Source: CAVQMB01 sp963713445 (lineage in GTDB: Bacteria > Pseudomonadota > Gammaproteobacteria > Competibacterales > Competibacteraceae). From it: a stretch of DNA of 64,000 bases. The first letter of the stretch is position 1. Each line of letters starts with the position of its first letter. The stretch covers positions 1 through 64,000 of the forward strand of contig CAVQMB010000029.1 of the NCBI GenBank assembly GCA_963713445.1. Direction: 5' to 3'. The position numbers were made by a program, and so were the translations under genes. The notes under the pieces are model-generated. The model did not search any database. It was not told the DNA's origin and worked only from the letters and a program-made list of their open reading frames with translations. This document shows positions 36,347 to 45,280 of this stretch, one piece after another.

Positions 36347-37418
36347 CGATGCCCTCCAGTGGCAGTAGCAGCGTGAAAACAGTCTCGCCGGGCCTGCTGG
36401 TGAACTCAATCAGCCCCCCGTGCTGATTGACCAGGATCTGGGCGATTGACAGGCCGAGGCCGCTGCCCTGCGGGGTGCCGCTGATCATCGGGTAGAAGAT
36501 GTCCTCACGCAACGCCTCCGGGATGCCGGGGCCGTCGTCGATAACGTCGATCCGCACCACCAGTTTGTGGCGTTTGGGGCCGATGGTGCACCGGCGCTGG
36601 ATGCGGCTGCGCAACACCACGCTGCCGCGGCCGGCGATGGCCTGCACAGCATTGCGAATAATGTTGAGAATGGCCTGGATTAACTGGTCGGTGTCACCCC
36701 GGAGCAATGGTATGCTGGGATCATAGTCCTGCACGATACGCAGTTCGGTACCGTTTTCGGCCAATACCAGGCTGCGCACGCGCTCAAGAATCTCGTGAAT
36801 GTTGACGTCGGCATGGACCGAGGGACGCGACGGCCCCAGCATGCGATCGACCAGATTGCGCAGCCGGTCGGCTTCACCGATGATGATACGGGTATATTCC
36901 TGTAGTGCCGGATCCCGCAGTTCCCGTTCCAGCAACTGGGCTGCACCGCGTAGACCCCCGAGCGGGTTTTTTACCTCATGAGCCAGATTGCGCAGCAGCA
37001 AACGTGTGGTATTGTGCTGAGCCAGCAGGTGTTCTTCGCGATTGATCCGCAGTTGCCGGTCCACCTGCCGCAGTTCGACCAACAGCTCGGTCGGAGCGGT
37101 CGGTGCCGATAGCGGAACCACTGTGAAATCAACCGTGATGGGATGCTCTCCAGGCAGTACGAAAACGACCTCGCGTTCGGTGAATGGGTGATCCTCCGCC
37201 AGGCATTGCCGGAGCGCCAGCAAGACACTTTCCGGACAGCGCGCCAGGCTTTGCAGTGCGTGGCCCTGGGCCTGGCGGAAGCTGAGCGCGAACAGCATTT
37301 CGGCGGCCGGATTCATGAAGCGCACTGCCAGCCCGGTATCTAGCACCACCACGCTGGTTAGCATGTTATCCAGCACGCCGTGCAGGTAACCGACGGCAGG
37401 CTCGGTTGTCATATCCAT
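36339..37418 (-). CDS. ntrB: nitrogen sensor histidine kinase NtrB
   Basis: 359 residues, no membrane segment. N-terminal PAS domain (about 10-120), H-box LLRNLAHEVKNPLGGLRGAA with the phosphorylated His, N-box LNIIRNAVQAI, and G-boxes DDGPGIP and GSGLGLSIAQ. It phosphorylates or dephosphorylates NtrC under PII control. Start at ATG 37418 or 37412; both precede EPAVGYLHGVLDNM. Confidence 0.94.
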   Translation of the reverse strand: MDMTTEPAVGYLHGVLDNMLTSVVVLDTGLAVRFMNPAAEMLFALSFRQAQGHALQSLARCPESVLLALRQCLAEDHPFTEREVVFVLPGEHPITVDFTVVPLSAPTAPTELLVELRQVDRQLRINREEHLLAQHNTTRLLLRNLAHEVKNPLGGLRGAAQLLERELRDPALQEYTRIIIGEADRLRNLVDRMLGPSRPSVHADVNIHEILERVRSLVLAENGTELRIVQDYDPSIPLLRGDTDQLIQAILNIIRNAVQAIAGRGSVVLRSRIQRRCTIGPKRHKLVVRIDVIDDGPGIPEALREDIFYPMISGTPQGSGLGLSIAQILVNQHGGLIEFTSRPGETVFTLLLPLEGIDG

Positions 37419-37455
37419 CACGATCTCTGGCCGGCTGGAACAGCCGATTTTTGAT

Positions 37456-37472
37456 TGCACCAAATGTGTGCA
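37456..37472 (-). promoter_or_regulatory. NtrC-type binding site before ntrBC
   Basis: TGCACACATTTGGTGCA on the minus strand fits the TGCAC-N7-GTGCA pattern perfectly. It lies 38 bases before ntrB, where E. coli has an NtrC site that limits ntrBC expression. Confidence 0.65.
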
Positions 37473-37551
37473 GTGCCGGTCACTGTATTGTGGCTGGATA
37501 CCGGACGCCCCCGGCATTGGGGGCATCGGGTATGGTCCATTCAGCAGATGG

Positions 37552-38961
37552 TCACACGCTGTAGTAGAGATCGAATTCCACCGGATGGGTGGACATTTTC
37601 AGCCGCATGACTTCCTCCATCTTTAAACCGATATAAGCATCGATAACATCATCGGTGAATACGCCGCCGGCCTTGAGGAAGGCGCGATCCTGATCCAGGC
37701 TGGACAGCGCCTCTTCGAGCGATTCCGCGACGTGCGGTATCTCTTTTTCTTCCTCCGGTGGCAAATCGTACAAGTCCTTGTCCATAGCGTCGCCCGGGTG
37801 GATCTTGTTCATGATGCCGTCAAGGCCGGCCATCAGCATGGCGGCGAATGCCAGGTAGGGATTGGCCGTTGAGTCCGGGAACCGCACCTCGATGCGGCGC
37901 GCTTTCGGGCTCGAAACCCACGGTACCCTAATCGAGGCCGAGCGGTTGCGGGCCGAATAGGCCAGCAACACCGGCGCTTCGAAGCCGGGCACCAGACGTT
38001 TGAAACTGTTGGTGGAGGCATTGGTGAAGGCGTTCAGTGCCTTGGCGTGCTTGATGATTCCGCCGATATAGAACAGCGCCGTCTCCGACAGGCCGCCGTA
38101 CAGTTCACCGGCGAACAGGTTGTTGCCGTCTTTGGAGATCGACTGGTGTACATGCATGCCGTTGCCATTGTCGCCCACCAGCGGTTTGGGCATGAAGGTG
38201 GCAGTTTTACCGTAGCTGGCGGCAACATTGTGTACGCAGTATTTATAGATCTGCAGGTCATCGGCCTTTTTAACCAGCGTATTGAATTTGACACCGATTT
38301 CGCATTGACCGGCGGTTGCGACTTCGTGATGATGAACCTCTACCGACAGGCCCATGTCCTGCATCGCCAGGCACATCGTGCTGCGCATATCCTGCAGCGA
38401 GTCCACCGGTGGGACCGGGAAGTAGCCACCCTTAATGCCCGGCCGATGGCCCATGTTGCCGTCGGTGTAGACCCGTTCCGTATTCCAGTGCGCCTCCGAC
38501 GAATCGACCTTGTAGGATGCGCCGGACATGTCGGCGCTCCAGCGCACGTCGTCGAACACGAAGAACTCATTCTCCGGACCGAAAAAGGCGGTATCGCCGA
38601 TGCCGGTGGACTTGAGGTAGGCCTCAGCACGCTTGGCCAGCGAGCGTGGGTCACGTTCGTACCCCTGCATGGTGTTCGGTTCGATGACATCGCAGGTCAG
38701 GTTGAGCGTGGTCTCCTCGTAGAACGGGTCGATCACGGCGGTTGTCGCGTCAGGCATGAGGATCATGTCGGATTCGTTGATGCCCTTCCATCCGGCAATC
38801 GAAGAACCGTCAAACATTTTGCCGTCTTCGAACAGTTCCTCGTCGACGGTGGCGGACGGCACGGTGACATGCTGCTCTTTGCCTTTGGTATCGGTGAACC
38901 GGAAATCGACAAACTTGACGTCTTTCTCTTCGATCAACTTAAGTACTTCAGCGGGTGACAT
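37552..38961 (-). CDS. glnA: glutamine synthetase type I
   Basis: 469 residues, the length of GSI-beta. Metal and substrate motifs MFDGSSIAGWKGI, FFGPENEFFVFD, VEVHHHEVATAGQCEIG and NRSASIRVP are present. The adenylylation tyrosine is in MDKDLYDLPPEE near residue 398. It makes glutamine from glutamate and ammonia. GAGGAG precedes ATG, with sigma-54 and NtrC sites upstream; ntrBC follows 130 bases downstream. Confidence 0.97.
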   Translation of the reverse strand: MSPAEVLKLIEEKDVKFVDFRFTDTKGKEQHVTVPSATVDEELFEDGKMFDGSSIAGWKGINESDMILMPDATTAVIDPFYEETTLNLTCDVIEPNTMQGYERDPRSLAKRAEAYLKSTGIGDTAFFGPENEFFVFDDVRWSADMSGASYKVDSSEAHWNTERVYTDGNMGHRPGIKGGYFPVPPVDSLQDMRSTMCLAMQDMGLSVEVHHHEVATAGQCEIGVKFNTLVKKADDLQIYKYCVHNVAASYGKTATFMPKPLVGDNGNGMHVHQSISKDGNNLFAGELYGGLSETALFYIGGIIKHAKALNAFTNASTNSFKRLVPGFEAPVLLAYSARNRSASIRVPWVSSPKARRIEVRFPDSTANPYLAFAAMLMAGLDGIMNKIHPGDAMDKDLYDLPPEEEKEIPHVAESLEEALSSLDQDRAFLKAGGVFTDDVIDAYIGLKMEEVMRLKMSTHPVEFDLYYSV

Positions 38962-39045
38962 GGAACGCTCCTCTAGTAACAGCGCAAAAGGCCAAGATTG
39001 AGGTGAAGATGTGAGGTTTCACAGCCTTCGTAACAGGCAGAATAA

Positions 39046-39060
39046 GCACGATTCATGCCG
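39046..39060 (-). promoter_or_regulatory. candidate sigma-54 promoter of glnA
   Basis: Minus strand CGGCATGAATCGTGC has GG and GC separated by 10 bases and matches GGCACG-N4-TTGC at most positions. It predicts a start near 39034, about 73 bases before the glnA ATG. Confidence 0.6.
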
Positions 39061-39100
39061 TGATCCATATGAGCCAAAATCATGCAGATAGCTTCACGGC

Positions 39101-39141
39101 AAGACCTTCTATTGCACTATTGTAGTGCGATAGAAGGTCTT
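39101..39141. repeat. long hairpin between glcF and glnA
   Basis: 19-base arms (AAGACCTTCTATTGCACTA and its complement) with one T/G mismatch and a three-base loop. It sits 23 bases after the glcF stop, without a T-run on that strand. The first NtrC-like site forms its tip. It may end or protect the glcF transcript. Confidence 0.6.
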
Positions 39142-39159
39142 GTGCACATAATTTGTGCG
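39113..39159 (-). promoter_or_regulatory. two tandem NtrC-like enhancer sites upstream of glnA
   Basis: Plus-strand TGCACTATTGTAGTGCG (39113-39129) and TGCACATAATTTGTGCG (39143-39159) both fit TGCAC-N7-GTGC with one end mismatch. Their centres are 30 bases apart, and at about -87 and -117 from the predicted sigma-54 start. E. coli glnAp2 has a similar pair. Confidence 0.6.
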
Positions 39160-39164
39160 GAGGG

Positions 39165-40379
39165 TTAACTGCAGGCGGCGTCGACCAGCTCGATCCAGTG
39201 CTGAACCGGGCATTGAGTACCGCTTTGCAAATGGGTCAGACAACCGATGTTGGCGGTCGCGATAAACTGGGGATCGCCGGCCTCCAGTGCGTCCAGCTTG
39301 TTCTGCCTTAGCTGGCTGGCGAGCTCCTTCTGGAGTATCGAATAAGTCCCGGCGGAACCACAGCACAGATGGGCGTCGCGCACCGGGGTTAGCTCGAAGC
39401 CAAGGCGTCGCAGCACGCTTTCCACGATGCCGTCGGTCTTCAGGGCATGCTGTAGGGTGCAAGGCGCATGGAAAGCGACGCGGCCGGGAGGATCCAGCTG
39501 CAACCTGGTGAGATCCTCGTCGGCCAGGACTTCGCCGATATCACGTGCCAGTACACTGATTCGGGTGGCTTTGTCGGCATAGGCCGGATCATCCCGCAAC
39601 AAATGGCCGTAGTCCTTGATCATGGCGCCACAGCCGCTGGCGGTGATGACGATGGCCTCGGCACCGTCTTCGATTGCTGGCCACCAGGCGTCGATGTTAC
39701 GACGCATAAAACCAAGTGCCTCCTGGTGGGCGTCGAGATGGTGGCTGACCGCTCCGCAGCAGCCGGCTTTGGGCGTGGTGATAAGTTGAACGCCCAGTCG
39801 GTCCAGTACCCGCGCGGTGGCTCCGTTGATGTCTGGGGCGATCGCCGACTGGACGCAGCCGTCGAGGATCAGCATTTTGCGCGGATGCTGGTTGACTGGC
39901 CATGGACCGGACACCCGGCGTGCAGGCACTGAGGCCCGCAGCGCCGCAGGCAGCACGCCGCGTACGCTTTGTCCCATGCGCAGCAACGCAGTAAATCGGC
40001 TCCGGTAGGGTATTACCGCTCGCAGCGCCCGGCGGAGCAGGCGTTCCCGTCGGGGGCGCTCAACGCGCTCCGCCAGCAGCCCGCGACCGATGTCCGCCAG
40101 CCGGTGATAATTGACACCTGACGGGCAGGTGGTCTCACAGGCGCGGCAGGTCAGGCAGCGATCCAGATGCAACTGGGTCTTGCGGGTGGGCTCGGCGCCC
40201 TCAAGGAACTGCTTGATCAGGTAGATGCGTCCCCGGGGGCCGTCGAGTTCATCACCCAGCAACTGATAGGTTGGGCAGGTCGCGGTACAGAATCCGCAAT
40301 GAACGCAGGCTCGCAATATGGTGTCAGCTTCCTGGCCCTTGGGCGTTTCTTTGATGAAATCAGCGAGTCGGGTTTGCAT
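39165..40379 (-). CDS. glcF: glycolate oxidase iron-sulfur subunit GlcF
   Basis: 404 residues. Two 4Fe-4S motifs, CVHCGFCTATCPTYQ (about 26-40) and CLTCRACETTCPSGV (about 77-91), then two CCG-type domains with CCGAVSHH and LCCGSAGTYS. It passes electrons from glycolate oxidation to the membrane quinone pool. Last gene of glcDEF, six bases after glcE. Confidence 0.95.
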   Translation of the reverse strand: MQTRLADFIKETPKGQEADTILRACVHCGFCTATCPTYQLLGDELDGPRGRIYLIKQFLEGAEPTRKTQLHLDRCLTCRACETTCPSGVNYHRLADIGRGLLAERVERPRRERLLRRALRAVIPYRSRFTALLRMGQSVRGVLPAALRASVPARRVSGPWPVNQHPRKMLILDGCVQSAIAPDINGATARVLDRLGVQLITTPKAGCCGAVSHHLDAHQEALGFMRRNIDAWWPAIEDGAEAIVITASGCGAMIKDYGHLLRDDPAYADKATRISVLARDIGEVLADEDLTRLQLDPPGRVAFHAPCTLQHALKTDGIVESVLRRLGFELTPVRDAHLCCGSAGTYSILQKELASQLRQNKLDALEAGDPQFIATANIGCLTHLQSGTQCPVQHWIELVDAACS

Positions 40380-40385
40380 GGGTAC

Positions 40386-41468
40386 TCAAAAATCGGGGTA
40401 GAGGCGGCCACGGTTGAAAATGCCGGCCGGATCGAGGCTGGCCTTGAGATTCCGATGCAGCCGGACTAACGGCTCTGGGAGCGGTTGGAATACCGAACCG
40501 TTCCGATCGCCGCCGCGAAATAGGGTGGCGTGGCCACCGGCAGCCGCGGCAGCTGAAAAAACAGTCTCCGCGGCCAAATCGCTGGCCAGCCAGCGTTGTG
40601 CCCCACCCCAATCGATGAGGCTGGCTCCCGGTAGCCCCAGCGGCGCGGTGGCGGGCGGCAGCGACAGCCGCCACAGTGGCAGATCGGCGTCAAAGAAAGT
40701 CAACTGCTGCTCCCGCAGTCCATGCCAGAAGGCGTCAGCCTGCGGTTGCGGGAGCGGGTCGCCGCCGAGTCGCGCCGCAGCCTCGGCAACCGCGCTGGCG
40801 GCACCGGAGAGGCGCAGGTAAAGTGCTCCACCTTCCCAGGTCGCCGCGCTCAGCGGATACGGCCGCCCGGCCCAGGTGTTGAAGCGCTCGATGGCCTGCG
40901 CCTCGCTGGCGGGCTGCACCAGCGTGCGTTCCATTGCCGGTCGCGGCAGCACTTTCAGCGAGATCTCCAGGATGATGCCCAGCGTGCCAAGGCTGCCCGT
41001 CAACAGCCGGGACAGGTCGTATCCGGCGACGTTTTTCATTACCTGACCGCCGAACCGCAGGATCTCGCCCTTGCCGTTGATCATCCGGATGCCCAGCACA
41101 AAGTCCCGCGCCGCGCCGCTGAATGGCCGCCGTGGACCGGACAGGCCGCAGCCGATGGTGCCACCGATGGTAGCTGCGTCACCAAAGTGGGGAGGCTCGA
41201 AACCGAGCATCTGGCCACGTTCCGCTAGCGCAGTTTCGAGCTCGCGCAGCGGGGTACCGGCCGCTGCGGTGATGACCAGCTCGGTCGGCTCGTGGCTGAG
41301 AACACCTTGATAGCCCCTGGTCGAGATCGTCTCACCATCGGACGCTACCGCCCGTCCGTAGAACCCCTTGCTGCCACTACCCTGGATGACGACCGGCGTG
41401 CGGTCAGCAGCAGCCTGCTTGACCCGTTCGGCCAATGCCAGCGCCTGCTCTTCGGAAGGTCTGGGCAT
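40386..41468 (-). CDS. glcE: glycolate oxidase FAD-binding subunit GlcE
   Basis: 360 residues. FAD_binding_4 (PCMH) fold: VVIQGSGSKGFYGR, ELVITAAAGTPL, and GGTIGCGLSGPRRPF. Start ATG 41468 gives MPRPSEEQALALAERV; a longer open frame upstream lies inside glcD. Two bases after glcD. Confidence 0.93.
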   Translation of the reverse strand: MPRPSEEQALALAERVKQAAADRTPVVIQGSGSKGFYGRAVASDGETISTRGYQGVLSHEPTELVITAAAGTPLRELETALAERGQMLGFEPPHFGDAATIGGTIGCGLSGPRRPFSGAARDFVLGIRMINGKGEILRFGGQVMKNVAGYDLSRLLTGSLGTLGIILEISLKVLPRPAMERTLVQPASEAQAIERFNTWAGRPYPLSAATWEGGALYLRLSGAASAVAEAAARLGGDPLPQPQADAFWHGLREQQLTFFDADLPLWRLSLPPATAPLGLPGASLIDWGGAQRWLASDLAAETVFSAAAAAGGHATLFRGGDRNGSVFQPLPEPLVRLHRNLKASLDPAGIFNRGRLYPDF

Positions 41469-41470
41469 GC

Positions 41471-42961
41471 TTACAACCGCTCCAGTTCGGGAAATCGCAA
41501 CTGGCCCTGATGGACGTGCATGGCGCCGAATTCGGCGCAGCGCGCCAATGTGGGAACGGCCTTGCCCGGGTTGAGCAGCCCGTGCGGATCGAAGGCCCGC
41601 TTGACGGCATGGAACTGCGCCAACTCGGCGCTCGGAAACTGAACGCACATCTGGTTGATTTTTTCCATGCCCACGCCGTGCTCACCGGTGATGGTACCGC
41701 CGACTTCCACGCACAGCTCCAGAATTCGGCCGCCTAGCTCTTCAGTTTGCTCGAGCTGGCCGGGCTGGTTGGCATCGTATAGGATCAACGGATGCAGATT
41801 GCCGTCGCCGGCATGAAACACGTTGACGACTGGCAGGCCGTACTGGTCGGACAGTTCGCGAATCCCATTCAGTACCCGGGGCAGCTGCCGCCGCGGAATA
41901 GTACCGTCGATACAGTAATAATCCGGCGAGATGCGCCCCGCCGCGGGGAAAGCCGCCTTGCGCCCGGCCCAGAACAGCTGGCGTTGCTTCGTGTCCTGGG
42001 CCAGTCGCACTTCGCTGGCGCCATTACGTTCGAGAATGGCACGGACCTGGCTGACCTGCTCGTCGACCTCGGTAGCCGTGCCGTCAAGCTCGCACAGCAA
42101 TATGGCTGCGGCATCGACCGGATAGCCAGCGTGAACGAACGCCTCGGCAGCTCGGATGATGCCGTTGTCCATCATCTCAAGGCCACCGGGGATGATGCCG
42201 CCGGCGATGATGTCGGCCACGGCTTGGCCGGCCTGATCGACCTGATCGTAAGCCGCAAGCAGCACCTGTGCTGTCTCCGGCTTGGGCAGCAGCTTGACCG
42301 TTACCTCAGTGATGACGCCCAGCATGCCCTCAGAGCCGGTGATCAACGCCATCAGGTCATAGCCAGCAGCATCCAGGCCGCCGCTGCCCAGCGTGAGCCG
42401 CTCACCATCAATGGTGATTAACTCGGCGCTGATGATGTTATGCACTGTAAGTCCGTATTTAAGGCAATGAACACCGCCGGAGTTCTCGGCGACATTGCCA
42501 CCGATGGAACAGGCGATCTGCGATGACGGATCCGGTGCGTAGTACAGCCCATAAGGTTCGGCAGCCTGGGAAATCGCCAGATTGCGCACCCCTGGTTGAA
42601 CGCATGCACGTCGGTTGGGTACGTCGATATCCAGAATGCGGTTGAATTTGGCCATGTTGAGCAGCACGCCGCGGATATGCGGTAGTGCCCCGCCGGACAG
42701 GCCGGTGCCGGCGCCGCGGGCGACCACGGGTACCTCGAGCCTGCTGCACACGCGCAATACATGCTGCACCTGATCGACGGTGGTCGGCAGAACCACAGCC
42801 CATGGCAGCTGGCGGTACGCCGAGAGCCCGTCGCATTCGTAAGGATGTAGATCCTCCTGATCTGTCAGGATACAGGACTGGGGTAACCCGCGCGCCAGCT
42901 CGGCACGCAGCCGCGCGGTCTCCGCAGCGGAGGGACGGGTATTATCAGGTACGGCATTCAT
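41471..42961 (-). CDS. glcD: glycolate oxidase subunit GlcD
   Basis: 496 residues. FAD-linked oxidase with VARGAGTGLSGGALP (FAD contact), PDPSSQIACSIGGNVAENSGG, and the C-terminal GEHGVGMEKINQM. Catalytic subunit that turns glycolate to glyoxylate. Start ATG 42961 gives MNAVPDNTRPS; an in-frame start further upstream is possible. Gph, which makes glycolate, is also in the window. Confidence 0.95.
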   Translation of the reverse strand: MNAVPDNTRPSAAETARLRAELARGLPQSCILTDQEDLHPYECDGLSAYRQLPWAVVLPTTVDQVQHVLRVCSRLEVPVVARGAGTGLSGGALPHIRGVLLNMAKFNRILDIDVPNRRACVQPGVRNLAISQAAEPYGLYYAPDPSSQIACSIGGNVAENSGGVHCLKYGLTVHNIISAELITIDGERLTLGSGGLDAAGYDLMALITGSEGMLGVITEVTVKLLPKPETAQVLLAAYDQVDQAGQAVADIIAGGIIPGGLEMMDNGIIRAAEAFVHAGYPVDAAAILLCELDGTATEVDEQVSQVRAILERNGASEVRLAQDTKQRQLFWAGRKAAFPAAGRISPDYYCIDGTIPRRQLPRVLNGIRELSDQYGLPVVNVFHAGDGNLHPLILYDANQPGQLEQTEELGGRILELCVEVGGTITGEHGVGMEKINQMCVQFPSAELAQFHAVKRAFDPHGLLNPGKAVPTLARCAEFGAMHVHQGQLRFPELERL

Positions 42962-43055
42962 GACATCACTGGCTGGCGGCGCGGTAGTCGATGGGTTGTT
43001 TCGGATAGCCGTCCGAGTGCCGTCCAACGCGGCACCCCCGGATTCCATAGGCTTA

Positions 43056-43610
43056 TTATACGGATGCCGCAGTGTTCTGGCCCAGCTGCGGCAATAGGTT
43101 GGCCTGGACGATCTCGATCCAGTAGCCGTCCGGATCCTTGATGAAGGCTATATCCCTCATTTTTCCCTGGTCCGGTTTTTTGACGAATTCTATCCCGAGC
43201 TGTTCAAAGCGCTGACAAGCCTGCGGCAGGTCAGGCACTGAAAAGCAGATGTGGCCGAAACCCTGCGGTTCGGCATTACCGTTGTGATAGTGGAATTCGG
43301 CTTGGTTCTCGGTGCCCCAGTTGTGGGTGAGTTCGAGTACCGATTGGCGGCCGAAGGTGTAGACCGTGCGTTCACCGGCGGTTTCTGGCACCTGCTCACC
43401 GGGTGGTACCATGGCCAGGAAGTAGAGCGAAAAGGTGAGTTCCGGGAAATCGAGCCGCCGCAGCAGGCGCATACCCATTACGCGACTGTAGAAATCCAGG
43501 GCTACGGCGGGATCCTTGACGCGCAGCATACTATGGTTGAACACGTAGTCCTGGGTTTGCGGATCAGGATCGTGACAGATGCCGGGCTGGTGCTCACTGG
43601 TAAATGCCAT
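43056..43610 (-). CDS. gloA: lactoylglutathione lyase (glyoxalase I)
   Basis: 184 residues, the long form found in Pseudomonas and eukaryotes. Metal-site glutamates and His are in VLELTHNWGTE, GFGHICFSVPD and DPDGYWIEIVQ. It converts the methylglyoxal-glutathione adduct to lactoylglutathione, which ends as D-lactate. Start ATG 43610 follows AAGGAGTTCAGCC. Lies 94 bases upstream of glcD on the same strand. Confidence 0.93.
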   Translation of the reverse strand: MAFTSEHQPGICHDPDPQTQDYVFNHSMLRVKDPAVALDFYSRVMGMRLLRRLDFPELTFSLYFLAMVPPGEQVPETAGERTVYTFGRQSVLELTHNWGTENQAEFHYHNGNAEPQGFGHICFSVPDLPQACQRFEQLGIEFVKKPDQGKMRDIAFIKDPDGYWIEIVQANLLPQLGQNTAASV

Positions 43611-43748
43611 GGCTGAACTCCTTGTCTGGAAAATTGAGTGGGACTTTTTGACAACGACCGGACCTACAGTGGATCGGTTTCCCACCGACGGGCCGATCAG
43701 TCCCCTCTTGATAGCGCACTGGCAGCGATCACGGGTAGTACCATAGTA

Positions 43749-44522
43749 CTACGGACTGGCGGCACCCACCCGGGTTGCCGAGTGGTAGCCGAGACGGGCC
43801 GAAAGACGATCGCCGGCGCGCTTGATGATGGGGACCCATGCCAGGTTGCGCCGCTCCATGGGTGCTGATACCGAAATCCCGGCCACCATGCGGTTGCTGC
43901 TGTCACGTACCGGTACCCCGATGCAGCCGACGCCCAACTCGGCTTCCTGGTCATCGAGTGCGTAGCCTTGCTGCAGCGCCTGTTTGACGCTGCGCCAGAG
44001 CTGTGCCGAGTCACTGATTGAATGCGGAGTGCGCGGACGCAGACCCGTACGGTCAGCGTAATCGAGGCAGCTTTCGGCGCCACTCTCGCCCAGGAACAGT
44101 TTGCCAACAGCGGTAACGTGAAGCGGCAAATGCCCACCGATGGCTTGTTCCACCCGCATCATACGGCTCGGCGTGACCCGCTCCAGATAAACCACCTGGT
44201 CGTCCTCACGCACGATAAGGTTAACAGTTTCGTTGATCTCGTCGCGTAACCAATCCAATATGGGGCGAGCCTCGCGGCGGATGTCCAGTCGACCCTGGAT
44301 CCGGCTGCCGAGTTGTAGCAGTCTGACGCCCAGTTGGTAGTGCCCGGCCTCGGTTCGTTCGACCAGTTCGTGATCGACCAGCGATGCCAGAATGCGAAAC
44401 GCGGTTGACGGGTGCAGTTCGGTCGTCTGCGCCAGAATCTTCAGACTGACCGGTTCGTTATGGCTGGCGATTGCATCCAGCAGGGCGCTCAGCCGGTCGA
44501 TGACCTGAATTGAGGTGCGCAT
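43749..44522 (-). CDS. IclR-family transcriptional regulator
   Basis: 257 residues. N-terminal winged helix (IQVIDRLSALLDAIASHNEP, then LHPSTAFRILASL) and C-terminal IclR effector domain (HVTAVGKLFLGE, GVGCIGVPV). Start ATG 44522 gives MRTSIQVIDR; the open frame continues upstream into the divergent nfi and is ignored. It lies upstream of gloA and glcDEF on the same strand, which makes it a candidate regulator of these, but the target is not shown by sequence. Confidence 0.88.
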   Translation of the reverse strand: MRTSIQVIDRLSALLDAIASHNEPVSLKILAQTTELHPSTAFRILASLVDHELVERTEAGHYQLGVRLLQLGSRIQGRLDIRREARPILDWLRDEINETVNLIVREDDQVVYLERVTPSRMMRVEQAIGGHLPLHVTAVGKLFLGESGAESCLDYADRTGLRPRTPHSISDSAQLWRSVKQALQQGYALDDQEAELGVGCIGVPVRDSSNRMVAGISVSAPMERRNLAWVPIIKRAGDRLSARLGYHSATRVGAASP

Positions 44523-44604
44523 CAAACTCCGGTGGTTAAGCTGTGTGCATATCGGGAAATTATATTCTGTATTGTGAAAATTCAATACCTTTCTATATCT
44601 CATC

Positions 44605-45279
44605 GTGAACATCGTACCCGTGGCTGACCGAGTGCATGATTGGGAGTTAACGCCTGCGCAGGCTCGGGCGGTCCAGCAGCAACTGCATACCCATGTGATC
44701 ACTCAGGACTGCCTTGGGCCGGTCAATTACGTTGCTGGAGTCGATGTTGGGTTTGAAGATCAGGGTCGCGTGACCCGTGCCGCCGTGGTGGTATTGCGCT
44801 TTCCCGCTCTGCAGGAGGTCGAGCATACCATCGCTCGGCGGCCGACCACTTTTCCTTATGTGCCCGGTCTGTTGTCGTTCCGTGAGCTACCTGCTGTGCT
44901 GGAAGCACTCGAACGACTTACCGTCGAGCCCGGGGTGCTGTTGTGCGATGGTCAAGGCATCGCCCATCCCCGGCGGCTCGGCATTGCCAGCCACCTCGGC
45001 GTGCTGCTCGACAGACCGACTATCGGGGTAGCCAAGAGTCGGTTGTGTGGCCACCATGGTCCGGTGCCCGCCGGGCGTGGTGATTGGACGCCCTTGCTGG
45101 ATGGAGCCGAAACGATCGGCGCTGTGCTGCGTACCCGTAGCGGTGTAAAGCCGTTGTACATTTCGGTCGGTCACCGGATCAGCTTGACCACCGCGATCCA
45201 CTACGTCATGGCCTGCACCCGGCGCTTTCGCTTGCCTGAAACCACCCGTCAGGCTGATCGGCTGGCCTCGCGCCGCTGA
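44605..45279 (+). CDS. nfi: endonuclease V
   Basis: 224 residues. Active-site Asp in YVAGVDVGFED, the wedge motif PYVPGLLSFRE, the second Asp in LLCDGQGIAHPRRLGIASHLG, and ISVGHRISL. It nicks DNA near deaminated adenine (hypoxanthine). GTG start, divergent from the IclR gene; its stop is one base from the ubiI end. Confidence 0.94.
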   Translation: MNIVPVADRVHDWELTPAQARAVQQQLHTHVITQDCLGPVNYVAGVDVGFEDQGRVTRAAVVVLRFPALQEVEHTIARRPTTFPYVPGLLSFRELPAVLEALERLTVEPGVLLCDGQGIAHPRRLGIASHLGVLLDRPTIGVAKSRLCGHHGPVPAGRGDWTPLLDGAETIGAVLRTRSGVKPLYISVGHRISLTTAIHYVMACTRRFRLPETTRQADRLASRR

Positions 45280-45280
45280 G

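Noticed and set aside
43735..43752. Inverted repeat GTAGTAC-CATA-GTACTAC at the end of the IclR gene
   Set aside because: Short arms, low GC, no T-run, and it overlaps the stop codon; it may be a weak terminator but the evidence is thin.
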